From Caulobacterales bacterium (GTDB lineage Bacteria; Pseudomonadota; Alphaproteobacteria; Caulobacterales; Caulobacteraceae), in NCBI GenBank assembly GCA_019510435.1, contig JAEKKJ010000017.1, forward strand, positions 1-64,000: a stretch of DNA of 64,000 nt, read 5' to 3'. The stretch's first letter is position 1, and every line of letters begins with the position of its first letter. Below, piece by piece: positions 31,990-41,775 of the stretch. The position numbers and the translations under genes are program-made. The notes beneath the pieces were generated by a model. It was not told the DNA's origin and did no database searches. It saw only the letters and a list, made by a program, of their open reading frames with translations.

Positions 31990-34059
31990 GTGGCGCTCGT
32001 GACGGTCACACGCTTTGAAGAGTTCGCCCATGTCCGGGTCGATTCGCCGCCGGCCATTGTCCTGACGGCTGAGGCTCGGGCGCAGCTGATGGCCGCACTC
32101 GACGAGGTCGAGCGAAGCGACGCCGCAGGCCTGCTGATGATGGCCGCACGGGGCGGCTTCCTTGTCGATCCCGACGCCTCGGCCTTCGAGACCGCCACGG
32201 TCCCCCCGGACCTGCGCGAGCTCGTCGCGCGGCTCGAAGGGCTCGGCAAGCTGACCTTCGCGGTTTGCGAAGGGCCGACCTTCGGCGCTGCGCTTGAGCT
32301 GGCGATGGCGTGCGACCTCCGGGTGGCGGGCCCGGCGGCGACGTTCGGCCTGCCGGAGGTGACGGTCGGGCGGCTGGCCCCCGCCGGCGGCGTCCAGAGA
32401 CTCGTGCGCCTGATAGGTCCGGAACGGGCGCTCCCGATCGTCGCTCTGGGCAAGCTCCTTTCGGCCCACGAAGCCCGCCAGGCCGGCCTTGTGGACGCTG
32501 TACCCGAGCCCGAGGACCTCCTGTCGACGGCGCTGACGCTCGCCCGCGCTGCGCTGTCGGCGAACGCACGGCCTGAGAGGGCGAGCCGGCGGGAGGCCAA
32601 GCTTCGGGAGACCGGGGAAGGGCCCGATCTGTTCGCGGCGTTTAGGGACAGGAACGCCAAGCCCCTGCGCGGCCGCGTCGCCGCCGAACTGAACATCCAG
32701 GCGGTGGAAGCGGCGACCAGCTGCGCCTTCGGCGAGGCGCGAGCGGTCGAGGCGCGTCTGCTCGCGGCGGCCCTGGAGTCAGAGCAGGCGCCAGCGTTGC
32801 GCTACGCGTTCCTCAGCCGGTCGCAGGCGCAACGGATCCCCGATGTTCCGGAAGACACGCGCGACATCGCCGTCGGACGTGTCGGCGTCGTCGGAGCCGG
32901 CACCATGGGGGGCGGCATCGCCATGGCCTGCGCCAATGCCGGTCTTGATGTCGTCCTGGTCGACCAGGCCGCCGCCGCGCTCGATCGCGGCCTCGCCACC
33001 ATCAGGCGGAACTACGCCCAGACGGCGGCCCGCGGCGGCCTGGGCGAGGCCGAGGTCGCCTCGCATCTCGACCGCATCGTCGGAGCGGTGGGCCTGGCGG
33101 CCTTGACGGACGTCGACCTCGTCATCGAGGCGGCCTTCGAGCGGATGGATGTGAAGCAGGATATCTTCCGCGAGTTGGATCGCATCTGCAGGCCGGGCGC
33201 CGTGCTCGGAACCAACACCTCGGGCCTCGATATCAACGCCATCGCCGGCGTGACCCGGCGGCCCGAGGCCGTGATCGGACTGCACTTCGCCTCGCCGGCG
33301 CATGTCACCCGCGGCGTCGAGGTTATCCGCGGCGACCGGACGTCGCGGGAGGTCGTCGCCACGGGCATGCGGTTCGCAAAGCGTCTCGGCAAGCTGCCGG
33401 TGCTCGTGGGCGTGACGCCGGGCTTCGTCGCCAACCGGACGATGTATCCCTACCGGCGGGCCGCAATCGCCCTCGTGGCGGAAGGCGCGACGCCGTGGGA
33501 GGTCGACCAGGCGGTCTACGACTTCGGGTTCCCGATGGGACCATTCGCCATGCACGACCTGGCCGGCCTCGATGTGGGCTGGAACCCCGACGACGCCAGT
33601 GGCGACATCCTGCGCGACCGTCTCTGCCGGGCCGGCCGGTTCGGGCAGAAGTCGATGGCTGGCTACTACGATTACGACGAAGGCCGCACGCCGACGCCCT
33701 TCGATGTTGTGGCGCAGATCGTCGAGCGGTTTCAGCAGGAGAGCGGAAGGGCGGTGCGCAAGATCTCCGCCGACGAGATGGTCGAGCGGCTGATGTTCCC
33801 GATCGCGAACGAGGGGGCGCGGCTGCTCGAGGAAGGCAAGGCCCTGCGCGCCTCCGACATCGATCTCATCTGGCGCTTCGGCTACGGCTGGCCCGACTAC
33901 CGGGGCGGCCCGATGTACTTCGCGGACCAGAAGGGTCTTGGGCACGTCATCCGCAGCCTCGAGGCCTCGGCCGCGCCGCCCGACGACGAGGTCTCTTTGC
34001 TGCTGAGATCGGCAGCCTCGACTGGCGAGCCATTGCACTGCTGGGGCTGGCGCGACTGA
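31990..34059 (+). CDS. bifunctional enoyl-CoA hydratase / 3-hydroxyacyl-CoA dehydrogenase (FadB/FadJ-like)
   Basis: 689 aa. GTG 31990 is chosen for the AAGGAGG at 31978-31984; the frame is open further up but overlaps the CaiB gene. An N-terminal crotonase domain has both glutamates (GAALELAMACD and FGLPEVTVG). The NAD-binding domain begins near residue 298 with VGVVGAGTMGGGIAMA. The dehydrogenase His is in IGLHFASPAHVTRGVEVIRG, and the C-terminal domain has VGVTPGFVANR and FGYGWPDYRGGPMYFAD. It does two beta-oxidation steps, hydration and oxidation to 3-ketoacyl-CoA. No thiolase partner is in the window. Confidence 0.9.
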   Translation: MALVTVTRFEEFAHVRVDSPPAIVLTAEARAQLMAALDEVERSDAAGLLMMAARGGFLVDPDASAFETATVPPDLRELVARLEGLGKLTFAVCEGPTFGAALELAMACDLRVAGPAATFGLPEVTVGRLAPAGGVQRLVRLIGPERALPIVALGKLLSAHEARQAGLVDAVPEPEDLLSTALTLARAALSANARPERASRREAKLRETGEGPDLFAAFRDRNAKPLRGRVAAELNIQAVEAATSCAFGEARAVEARLLAAALESEQAPALRYAFLSRSQAQRIPDVPEDTRDIAVGRVGVVGAGTMGGGIAMACANAGLDVVLVDQAAAALDRGLATIRRNYAQTAARGGLGEAEVASHLDRIVGAVGLAALTDVDLVIEAAFERMDVKQDIFRELDRICRPGAVLGTNTSGLDINAIAGVTRRPEAVIGLHFASPAHVTRGVEVIRGDRTSREVVATGMRFAKRLGKLPVLVGVTPGFVANRTMYPYRRAAIALVAEGATPWEVDQAVYDFGFPMGPFAMHDLAGLDVGWNPDDASGDILRDRLCRAGRFGQKSMAGYYDYDEGRTPTPFDVVAQIVERFQQESGRAVRKISADEMVERLMFPIANEGARLLEEGKALRASDIDLIWRFGYGWPDYRGGPMYFADQKGLGHVIRSLEASAAPPDDEVSLLLRSAASTGEPLHCWGWRD

Positions 34060-34197
34060 ACCTGGCCAATGGATCGGTAGGGCGGGCTATTTGGTGGGCG
34101 GGCGCTCCCGGATCCAACCGACGGCCGACCGTGTGCGACGGCGCCGAAGCCATGGCCCGGACCAAGATGCGCGAGGTGATCCTGACCGTGTGTCCCA

Positions 34198-36126
34198 TCA
34201 GGTGAACGCGAAGTTTTCCGGGTCCGGCGCGCTCACGAGCTGGTAGTACTCGTCGATAGTCCAGGGCATGTTGATCGTCGATCGCCCATGCTCATTGATA
34301 TAATAGCCGCCGCCACCCTTCTGATTTTCCCAGAGCACGGTCTTCATCTCGCGGTCTAGCCGCGCATTATACTCATCGTAGGCGTCCCCGCGGACCTCTA
34401 TCGTGCGTTTTCCACTTTCGATCATCTCGACGACCAACCCCGAAATGTAGCGCGACAAGATCTCCACCCAGGAGTGGAACCCCCCGCCGCGCGTCTGGCC
34501 GTTGGGGCCGTACATCATGAAGAAGTTGGGAAATCCGGGCAGCGTCATGCCCTTGTAGGCGCGCGCGCCGTCGCGACCCCAGAGGTCCTCCAGCGAGGTT
34601 CCATCGCGTCCTTGGTATCGGGCGGGCCAAAGGTATTCGGTCACCTTGAAGCCGGCGGCGAGGACGACCAGATCGGCCTTCCGCTCCACCCCGTCATCGG
34701 AGATCACCCCGTCTGAGGTGAACGCCCTGACGCCGCTGGCGACCAGTTCGACATTGTCCCGCAGCAGGGTGTCGTACCAGGCGTTGTCGATGACCAGCCG
34801 CCGCGCGAGGGGCGCATAGGTCGGCACCAGTTTTGAGAACAAATCCTCGCGATGACCGACCTTGGCCCTGATGTAATCCGTCAGGGCGCTGGCGAGGCGG
34901 TCGTTCCTCTCGTTGACCCGGCCACCCTTGGCGACCCACTCGAGATCGAGCTCCTGGAACTCCTGGAGTTGGAGCTCCGAGACATAGGCCGAGAAGATGA
35001 ACCAGGACCGATAACCCGGCATATGGTCCAGCATCCACTGCTTCTCCGGCGACACGGGGTCGTGGTAGCCGCGGATGGGGGTGATCCAGTTCGGCGTGCG
35101 CTGGTAGATTGTCAGCTTGGCCGCCGTCTGCGCGACGCCTCGCGCGAGTTGGGTGCCGGTGGAACCCGTGCCCACGAGCGCCACGCGCTTGCCGGTGTAG
35201 TCGAAGCTGTGGTCCCACGCCGTGGTGTGGAACATCTTGCCTTGGAAGTGCTCTGCGCCGGGAATATCGGGCAGCTTGGGCGTGCTGAAGGTCCCGCTCG
35301 CGCTGATCAGCACGTTGCTGACCTGGGTCTTCAGGGCGCCATCCGCGTCCCGCAGTGTTAGGACCCATTTTCCCTGCTCAGCGTCCCACCTGGCGTCCGT
35401 CAGCTCCGTGCTGAACGAGATGTGCGGGCGGACCGCATACTTGTCGATCATGTACTCGGCATATTCACGCAGTTCGGCTTGCGCGCCGAAGTAGCTCTTC
35501 CACCGGTAGTCGCGCTCGAATTTGTACTGGTAGAGGAAGCTCGGGATGTCGACGCGCGCCTCTGGATAGTCGTTTACGAACCAGGTGCCGCCGGCGGCCG
35601 GGTGCCGTTCGACGATGCGGTAGGGGATCCCTAGCCTCGAAAGCTGAATGGCTGCGGCGATGCCGCTGAATCCGGCGCCCACGATGGTCACGTGGAAGGC
35701 GTTCAGGACGTCCGCGGGCGGCGGGCGGGACCAGGTGGTGTTCCGGGGAATCTCGGCGAAGCCCAACTCTTCGTAGCCGTATGCCAGCTCGGTCGGGCTC
35801 GCGATCTTGCCGGTGAAGAGCGCGATCAGCTCCGCCGTCTCCTCCAGGGAAGGGGCCGGCTTCGCCTGCGCGCTGCTGGCCAGAAACTCGCAGGCCTTTC
35901 GCCGGATCGTCGCGTGGTGCTCTTCGGGAATGTCGTAGACGCGAAGGGCGCCGCCCCGAATGAGGCGCTCCTCGACGGGCATCGCCGCCAGTTCCGGGTC
36001 TCGCGTCTGCTGGTAGAGGGCAAGACGCAGGGCGGGGATGTTGGCCGCCGCCACGGCGCGGCGCAGGAACTCCTCGCCTTCAGGCGGCGCGGGCGCCGAC
36101 GGAGCCGCCGCGAGAATGTCACTCAT
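34198..36126 (-). CDS. Baeyer-Villiger monooxygenase, 4-hydroxyacetophenone-monooxygenase-like
   Basis: 642 aa from MSDILAAAPSAP. An N-terminal helical extension of about 140 residues, as in HAPMO-type enzymes, precedes the FAD loop GAGFSG (150-155). The Baeyer-Villiger fingerprint FxGxxxHxxxW is at F294-W304 (FQGKMFHTTAW). The NADP loop GTGSTG is at 319-324, and the C-terminus holds GPNGQTRGGGFHSW. It would insert oxygen next to a ketone carbonyl to give an ester or lactone using NADPH and O2. The neighbouring CoA ligases and alpha/beta hydrolase could take the products further. It has no close operon partner: 496 nt separate it from the ligase upstream. Confidence 0.9.
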   Translation of the reverse strand: MSDILAAAPSAPAPPEGEEFLRRAVAAANIPALRLALYQQTRDPELAAMPVEERLIRGGALRVYDIPEEHHATIRRKACEFLASSAQAKPAPSLEETAELIALFTGKIASPTELAYGYEELGFAEIPRNTTWSRPPPADVLNAFHVTIVGAGFSGIAAAIQLSRLGIPYRIVERHPAAGGTWFVNDYPEARVDIPSFLYQYKFERDYRWKSYFGAQAELREYAEYMIDKYAVRPHISFSTELTDARWDAEQGKWVLTLRDADGALKTQVSNVLISASGTFSTPKLPDIPGAEHFQGKMFHTTAWDHSFDYTGKRVALVGTGSTGTQLARGVAQTAAKLTIYQRTPNWITPIRGYHDPVSPEKQWMLDHMPGYRSWFIFSAYVSELQLQEFQELDLEWVAKGGRVNERNDRLASALTDYIRAKVGHREDLFSKLVPTYAPLARRLVIDNAWYDTLLRDNVELVASGVRAFTSDGVISDDGVERKADLVVLAAGFKVTEYLWPARYQGRDGTSLEDLWGRDGARAYKGMTLPGFPNFFMMYGPNGQTRGGGFHSWVEILSRYISGLVVEMIESGKRTIEVRGDAYDEYNARLDREMKTVLWENQKGGGGYYINEHGRSTINMPWTIDEYYQLVSAPDPENFAFT

Positions 36127-36622
36127 GTCTTTCACCTGGGCGATGGGGCGCCTGGGCCGTGACCGGCGCCGTCTTGAAGAGCTGCCCAATGTCGGCGTCG
36201 CTGATCCGCCCCTCGCGGACGCGGATCAGCACGCCGCCACGGGCGAAACTCGGGATGGAATGGTTCGACGGGCGCAGTCGACGCTTCGCCCCCATAGGCG
36301 CGTTGCGACTGCCCCGAACGGCCAGGGCTGGGCTCGCCATTCGCGCTTTCTGGTCTCGGGCGCCTTCGGATGATCGCAGGGCCGCTGGGTGTCTGGTGGG
36401 GCAGATTGGCCTGCGGCCAGGGCGCCTGGGAAATCGCTTTTCGAGATAGCGGGATATACGCCGGACGAATGCCGACGGACTTCGAGAGTGCCCGCGGTTT
36501 CAATGTTCCGTCGCCGCGGCGACAGGCCTGCCGCCTGCGGTCCGGCTGCTGGGCGGCATCGCTGTCCGTGACCCCATGTCGTCAGGACCGCCGAGTGAGG
36601 CGGGTCGCGGGCCTTGAGCCGC
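36127..36622. other. noncoding stretch between two minus-strand genes
   Basis: About 0.5 kb with no convincing gene. Short open frames exist on both strands but have frameshifted-looking, Arg/Pro-rich translations. It must contain the promoter of the monooxygenase at its left end. I see no hairpin with a T-run and no recognisable operator. The stretch may be an old gene remnant. Confidence 0.5.
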
Positions 36623-38395
36623 TCAGCCGTCGGCGAACAGCTTCTTCAGCTCGTTCTTCATGATCTTGCCGCTGGCATTGCGGGGCAGGGTCTCGCGCCA
36701 GAACAGGACGCGCACCGGCGCCTTGAAGGCGGCCAGGCGCTCGGCCACGAAGGCGCGCAGTTCCGCCTCGGTGGCGCGGGCACCCGATTTCAGCGTCACG
36801 ACGGCGCCCGGCTCCTCCCCGAGCGTCTTGTGCGGAATGCCCACCAGGGCCGCGTCCATCACCGCGGGGTGCTCGTAGAGGACGTTCTCCACCTCCACAC
36901 AGTAGATGTTCTCGCCGCCGCGGATCAGCATGTCCTTGGCCCGGTCGATGATGAAGAGGAACCCCTCCTCGTCGATCCGCGCCAGGTCGCCGGTGCGCAG
37001 CCAGCCGTCCACGAACGTCTCGGCCGTGGCCTGCGGCTTGTTCCAGTAGCCCTTCACCACCTGCGGGCCCTTGCACCAGAGCTCCCCGACCTCCCCGGGC
37101 GGAAGTTCACGGTCGCCCTCGACGGTCATGATCTTCAGGTCCATGACGGGCACCGCCGGCCCGCAGCTCTCGGGCCGATGCTGGTAGTCCTCAGCGCCGT
37201 GGGTGGTCGCCATGGCCGAGGTCTCCGTCATGCCCCAGCCGTTGCCGGGCTGGGACTTGGGGAAGGTCTCGACGATCTGGCGCACCAGCTCGGGCGCCGC
37301 CGGCGCGCCGCCATATGAGACGGCCTCCAGCGAGGAGAGGTCGTAGTTTTCGCGCGCGGGGTGTTCGATCAGCTGCCAGGCGATGGTGGGCACCCCGCCG
37401 GCCACGGTCACCCGCTCGCGTTCGATCAGCTCGAACGCACGGACCGGCTCCCACTTGTGCATGATCACCACCTTGGCGCCGGCGAACAGGGAGGGGTTCA
37501 GCACCCCAAAACAGCCGGTCGCGTGGAAGCAGGGCACGGATAGCAGGGCAGCCCGCTGCGGGCCGTCGGGGTCGGGCGTCGGTGGCGTTTCCCCGCGGCG
37601 CAGGAAGGCCCGCACGGCCGCGCAGCCCGCCGCCATGATGGTGCAGTTGATGTTGCGGTGGGTGGCCAGCGCCCCCTTCGGCTTTCCGGTGGTGCCGGAG
37701 GTGTAGAAGATGGTGGCGTCGTCGTCGGGCAGGATCTCGACCTGCGGCAGCGGCAGGTCGGCCAGTCCGATCCAATCGCTCGTGCCCCCCAGCACGGACT
37801 CCAGGCGGACCACCTTCGGATGGCTGATATCTTCCGCCTGGCGGCTGACGTAGATCGTCTCGAGGTCGGGGCAGTTCGGCAGGTGCTCGAAGATGCGCGC
37901 CAGGCGTTCGGCGTCGACGATGGCGATCTTGCTGCCGGAATCCGCCAGTCCGTATTCGAGCTCCGGCCCGGTCCACCAGGCGTTCAGGGGCGTTACGATG
38001 GCCCCCACCGCGGTCGCGGCATAGAAGGCCACCGCCCATTCCGGCAGGTTGCGCATGATCACCGCGACCCGGTCGCCCTTGACCACGCCGCGGGCCTGCA
38101 GCTCACGGGCGAAGGCCGACACCGCGCGGTAGAAGGCCTCGAAGCTGGCGCGCTCGTCCTCGTAGACCAGGAACGTTCGCTGGTCGCCGAAGGCGCGGCC
38201 GGCTTCGAGCACATCGCGGAAGGTCGGCGGCGCATTCTTCCAGACGCGGGTGGGGACGCCGCGGATGGTCTGTTCCGCCATCTCGAACGGCGATCCGGGG
38301 CCCGTGAGCAGGGCGTGAGCCTGGGCGATCGACATGGCGGGCCAGGCGCCGCCGGCGATCCGGGCGGAAGGCGCGTTTTCGGCGGACTTGGTCAT
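36623..38395 (-). CDS. AMP-dependent acyl-CoA synthetase (intact)
   Basis: 590 aa from MTKSAENAPSAR, with GGAGG just upstream on the minus strand. All ANL motifs are present: FYTSGTTGKPKGA (ATP loop), GNGWGMTETSA, DGWLRTGDLARIDEEG, AKDMLIRGGENIYCVEVEN and the catalytic Lys in NASGKIMKNELKK. The N-terminus has an extra about 50 residues before the usual start (AQAHALLTGPGSPFEMAEQ), seen in ligases of the steroid/terpenoid or aromatic class. It is the complete paralogue of the truncated copy at 29.9-30.9 kb. It is transcribed away from the TetR gene, which is 88 nt upstream on the same strand. Confidence 0.9.
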   Translation of the reverse strand: MTKSAENAPSARIAGGAWPAMSIAQAHALLTGPGSPFEMAEQTIRGVPTRVWKNAPPTFRDVLEAGRAFGDQRTFLVYEDERASFEAFYRAVSAFARELQARGVVKGDRVAVIMRNLPEWAVAFYAATAVGAIVTPLNAWWTGPELEYGLADSGSKIAIVDAERLARIFEHLPNCPDLETIYVSRQAEDISHPKVVRLESVLGGTSDWIGLADLPLPQVEILPDDDATIFYTSGTTGKPKGALATHRNINCTIMAAGCAAVRAFLRRGETPPTPDPDGPQRAALLSVPCFHATGCFGVLNPSLFAGAKVVIMHKWEPVRAFELIERERVTVAGGVPTIAWQLIEHPARENYDLSSLEAVSYGGAPAAPELVRQIVETFPKSQPGNGWGMTETSAMATTHGAEDYQHRPESCGPAVPVMDLKIMTVEGDRELPPGEVGELWCKGPQVVKGYWNKPQATAETFVDGWLRTGDLARIDEEGFLFIIDRAKDMLIRGGENIYCVEVENVLYEHPAVMDAALVGIPHKTLGEEPGAVVTLKSGARATEAELRAFVAERLAAFKAPVRVLFWRETLPRNASGKIMKNELKKLFADG

Positions 38396-38483
38396 GGTTC
38401 CTCCCATGTCGGGCGGCCCGCTGGCTGCGGATTCTCGTTGTCGCCCGGCGCGTCTATGTTGAGCCCGCTCTGCGTCGTCCGGG

Positions 38484-39122
38484 TCAGGACCCGTTCGACG
38501 GTTTCCGGGGTGATTTTCCCGACAGCGCCCAGTCCGTGACCATGGCGATCAGGTTGTGGAGTTCGGCGCGGTCGCGGATCGGGTCGTTCCAGATCACCGC
38601 CCGGTAGTAGAGCGGGCCGGATATCGCATCGAGCATCCAGTCGCCGTCGATGTCCTTCGGCAGGTCGCCCCGGGCGACGGCGCGGCGCAGGATGTCGCGG
38701 CCGTAGGACCGACGCTCGTCCAGCAGGCGGTGGAACACCTTCCGATAGGCCGCGTCCACGCGGGCCGCCTCGATCATGGCCGGCAGGAAGCGGGCCCAGT
38801 TTCCGGTGGCCAGGCCGTCCATCAGGAACTCGTAGTTGAAGGTGAGCTCCTCGACGAAGCCGCCGCCGACCGGGCCGGGGGGCACCTCGCCGATCAGGGT
38901 GGCGAAGGCGTCGATGACGATCTCGGAGGGGGCGTTCCAGTGCCGGTAGATGGTCGATCGCGCCACGGCCGAGCGTTCGGAGATCTGGTCGATGGTCAGG
39001 GCGCCGACGCTGACCTCGGCGATCAGGTCCAGGGTCGCCTCGAGGACGGCGTTGCGGGTCCGGACGATCTGCGGGTTCAGCCGCGGCGCGGTCTGCGGGC
39101 GGGTCGTCTCTTTGGCCACCAT
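38484..39122 (-). CDS. TetR-family transcriptional regulator
   Basis: 212 aa from MVAKETTRPQTAP, chosen for a GAGGGAG a few nt upstream; the frame is open to 39206 but without a ribosome site. The HTH is at about residues 22-70: VLEATLDLIAEVSVGALTID, then ISERSAVARSTIYRHWNAPSEIV. The ligand domain is of the TetR_C type with WARFLPAMIEAARVD. It is divergent from an MFS transporter; the intervening 40 bp and the 5' part of the frame hold an inverted repeat (39192-39226) that is the likely operator. It probably controls the MFS gene and the ligase behind it. Confidence 0.88.
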   Translation of the reverse strand: MVAKETTRPQTAPRLNPQIVRTRNAVLEATLDLIAEVSVGALTIDQISERSAVARSTIYRHWNAPSEIVIDAFATLIGEVPPGPVGGGFVEELTFNYEFLMDGLATGNWARFLPAMIEAARVDAAYRKVFHRLLDERRSYGRDILRRAVARGDLPKDIDGDWMLDAISGPLYYRAVIWNDPIRDRAELHNLIAMVTDWALSGKSPRKPSNGS

Positions 39123-39191
39123 CATCTCCCTCACACTGGCCACCTCCTGGTAGCGGGCGACGTGCGACGCCGCTAGCCAAAACGATCCGCA

Positions 39192-39226
39192 TTCGATACG
39201 TATCATACAGAATGAACGATATCGAA
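39192..39226. promoter_or_regulatory. inverted-repeat operator between TetR and MFS genes
   Basis: TTCGATA (39192-39198) and TATCGAA (39220-39226) are perfect inverted half-sites 21 bp apart. A perfect 10-bp palindrome GATACGTATC (39195-39204) lies within them. ATCGAAC and ATACA elements in the same stretch recur before the TonB receptor at 42.4 kb and, less exactly, at 53.5 and 58.1 kb, so this TetR may have several targets. Confidence 0.55.
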
Positions 39227-39249
39227 CAATAGTGGAGCGTTAGCTGCAA

Positions 39250-40575
39250 ATGGTCCCCAGGAGAGCGAGATCGCCGATCACCCGCGCGGGAGCCTGGTAT
39301 GCGGTGGGCCTCCTGAGCCTGCTCTATGTGATCTCGTTCGCGGACCGGCTGGTGCTGAGCGTGCTGGTCGGCCCGATCAAGCAGGAGCTGGGCGCCAGCG
39401 ATGCGCAGCTTGGCCTGCTGATGGGCCTGTCCTTCGCCGGGGTTTATTCGGTGCTCTGCCTGGTGCTGGCGCGCGTCGCCGACCGCGGGGACCGCCGAAA
39501 CCTGATCGTGGCGGGTGTGGTGATCTGGAGCCTGACCACGATCGCCTGCGCCTTCGCGCCGAATTTCCTCACCCTGGCGCTCTGCCGCACCGGCGTCGGG
39601 ATCGGCGAGGCGGCGCTGACGCCGGCGGCGCTGTCGATGATCGCCAGCCTCTTCCCCGCCGAGCGCCGGCACGGGCCGATCAGCGTGTTCCTAGCCGCCG
39701 GGGTGCTGGGGGCGACCGGCGGCTTCATGATGGCGGCGGCGGCGCTGGACCTCGTCCACGCGGGCGACCTGGCCCAGCTGCCGTTCCTCGCGCACCTGAG
39801 CAGCTGGCGGGTGGTGATGCTGGTCATGGGCGCGCCGGGGCTCGTGCTCGCCGCGCTGCTGGCCCTGACGGTGCGCGAGCCGCCGCGCCCGCCGGCGCCA
39901 GCGGAAGCGTCGAGCGCGGGCGAGGTCCTGCGCGAGTTCGCCCTCAATCGGCGCCTCTATCTGGCGATCTTCGCGGGCCTGGGGTTCATCCAGCTGATGG
40001 CCTATGCGCTGGGTGCCTGGTACCCGGCGATCCTGGTGCGGGGCTACGCCCTGACGCCCTCGCAGGCCGGCTATCTGTTCGGCGCGCTGGGGGCGACATT
40101 CGGGGTCGGGGGCGCCCTGGCGGTCCCGGCCCTGGTCGCCAGCCTGGCCAAGCGCGGACGGCGGGACGCCTTCGCGGCCGTCGGCGCGGTTTGCCTCCTG
40201 GCGGCGGCGCCCTGCGTGATCGCGGGGCTGCTGTGGCCGTCCGCCTCCGGCTCGCTGGCGTGGATGGCCCCGAGCCTGTTCCTGCTGATCGGCGGGGGGA
40301 CGCTGCCCGCGGTCGCGGTCCAGGTGATCGCGCCGAGCCGGGTGAGGGCCCAGGTGACGGCGGTCTACTTCCTGGGGGTGAACTTCATCGGCCTCGGCGG
40401 CGCGCCCTGGCTGGTGGGCGCGCTGTCGGACCGCCTGCCGGGCGCGAGCCCGCTGGCCACGGGCCTGGCGATCGTCGTCGCCCTTTGCGCCCTGGCCGGC
40501 GGCGCCTGCTGCTTCGCCTTCCGGTCGGCCGTGACCGCCAGAGCCCAGATCCCGCTGCCCCAGGAAGCGCCATGA
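39250..40575 (+). CDS. MFS transporter, spinster-like
   Basis: 441 aa with 12 predicted membrane segments. Helix 1 reads LLYVISFADRLVLSVLVGP, followed by the MFS loop ARVADRGDRRN and LALCRTGVGIGEAALTPAAL. This is the pattern of spinster-type carriers common in sphingomonads and caulobacters next to TonB receptors. Substrates are unknown organic anions or aromatics. It is divergent from the TetR gene and likely repressed by it. A gap of about 140 nt separates it from the LysR gene. Confidence 0.88.
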   Translation: MVPRRARSPITRAGAWYAVGLLSLLYVISFADRLVLSVLVGPIKQELGASDAQLGLLMGLSFAGVYSVLCLVLARVADRGDRRNLIVAGVVIWSLTTIACAFAPNFLTLALCRTGVGIGEAALTPAALSMIASLFPAERRHGPISVFLAAGVLGATGGFMMAAAALDLVHAGDLAQLPFLAHLSSWRVVMLVMGAPGLVLAALLALTVREPPRPPAPAEASSAGEVLREFALNRRLYLAIFAGLGFIQLMAYALGAWYPAILVRGYALTPSQAGYLFGALGATFGVGGALAVPALVASLAKRGRRDAFAAVGAVCLLAAAPCVIAGLLWPSASGSLAWMAPSLFLLIGGGTLPAVAVQVIAPSRVRAQVTAVYFLGVNFIGLGGAPWLVGALSDRLPGASPLATGLAIVVALCALAGGACCFAFRSAVTARAQIPLPQEAP

Positions 40576-40713
40576 TCGATCGTATCAACTCGCTATGGGC
40601 GCTGACCGCCCACCGGGCCGGGCTCGGCTGAGACCGCCGGGGCTGGTACAAGGTTCGCCTCCATCCAGGGGCGAGCCGCGCGCCGGCGTCGGGCGCAAAG
40701 GGAGGAGATCGCC

Positions 40714-41703
40714 GTGACGACCGCGAACGAGATCAAGCTCGCGGGAATCGACCTGAATCTGCTCGTCGTTCTCGAGGCCTTGCTCAACGAAAGAAACGTG
40801 ACGCGTGCGGCGGCCCGGCTGAACAAGAGCCAGCCGTCGGTGAGCAGCGGCCTCGGCCGTCTGCGCCAGCTCTTCAACGACCCGCTGCTGCAGCGGGAGG
40901 GCAACGGGATGCGGCTCACGCCGATGGGCCGTTCGCTTCGGCCGCGGGTCAAGGAGGTCCTGGATAGCGCCAGATCGCTGCTGGCGCTCGACGACGCCTT
41001 CGACCCGACCGCCGGCCGGCACCGTATCCGGGCCTGCGCGAGCGAGAACGTCAGCCTGCACTTCGTGCCGACGCTGAGCGGCCAACTGCGCGACCTGGGC
41101 GTCAAGGCCGACCTGAGCGTCCATTGGCCCACCACCAAGGAGGAGGCGCTGCGGCAGCTCGGCTGCGGCAAGTTCGACCTGCTTCTGGGTTCCTATCTGG
41201 AGCGGAGCGACGAGGCGGAGCGCTTCTATCTCTACGACGAGAATGTGGTCTTCCTGATGCGCGAGGGGCACCCGATCCTGACGGGCCCGGTCTCGCCCGG
41301 CGACGCGGTCGAGGCCGAGGCGCTCGACGGCTATCCCGTGGCCAATGGCGCCTACAGCGGGGCCGCGGGGCGCCAATTCGAGGCCGGGATGAAGCGGGCC
41401 GGCTTGACGGTCGCCCGGATCCGTTCGGTCCACGAGATCACCCTGAGCCTCTACTACATGCTCGGCAACGATACGGTCGCGTTGACGTCCGAGCGGATGG
41501 GAGCTTGGCTCAGCCGCGCGACGAACCTGCGCACGCTGCGGCCCGCATTCGATCTCCCGCGCTTCCCGGTGGAGATGCTGGTGCAGAAATCGCGGGTCGA
41601 GGAGCCGTGGATGAACTGGCTTATCGGCCAGGTGCTGCGGACTGTCCCGAGCGCCTATGGCGAGTGGCCGGAGCCCATCGGGGTTCCTGATGAGCGGCTA
41701 TAG
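40714..41703 (+). CDS. LysR-family transcriptional regulator
   Basis: 329 aa, GTG start behind GGAGGAGA (40701-40708). The HTH is near residues 10-65: GIDLNLLVVLEALLNERNVTRAAARLNKSQPSVSSGLGRLR (read in parts). This, with the helix LLQREGNGMRLTPMGRSL, places it in the NodD-like branch, whose effectors are often aromatic. The periplasmic-binding-like domain follows (FDLLLGSYLERSDEAERFY). It is oriented the same way as the CMD and TonB genes it precedes, which is atypical for LysR; it may act on the promoter at 42.4 kb. Confidence 0.9.
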   Translation: MTTANEIKLAGIDLNLLVVLEALLNERNVTRAAARLNKSQPSVSSGLGRLRQLFNDPLLQREGNGMRLTPMGRSLRPRVKEVLDSARSLLALDDAFDPTAGRHRIRACASENVSLHFVPTLSGQLRDLGVKADLSVHWPTTKEEALRQLGCGKFDLLLGSYLERSDEAERFYLYDENVVFLMREGHPILTGPVSPGDAVEAEALDGYPVANGAYSGAAGRQFEAGMKRAGLTVARIRSVHEITLSLYYMLGNDTVALTSERMGAWLSRATNLRTLRPAFDLPRFPVEMLVQKSRVEEPWMNWLIGQVLRTVPSAYGEWPEPIGVPDERL

Positions 41704-41775
41704 CAAGATCGAATTTCTACAGTCGTCGAACACACGGCAGTTTTCCCCCGGACCTGAATCCGGAGACCCGTCGCC

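Noticed and set aside
34060..34197. Possible RNA gene or short ORF between the FadB-like and monooxygenase genes
   Set aside because: The reading frame (GAPGSNRRPTVC) recalls common spurious ORFs, but no cloverleaf or hairpin could be built from it.
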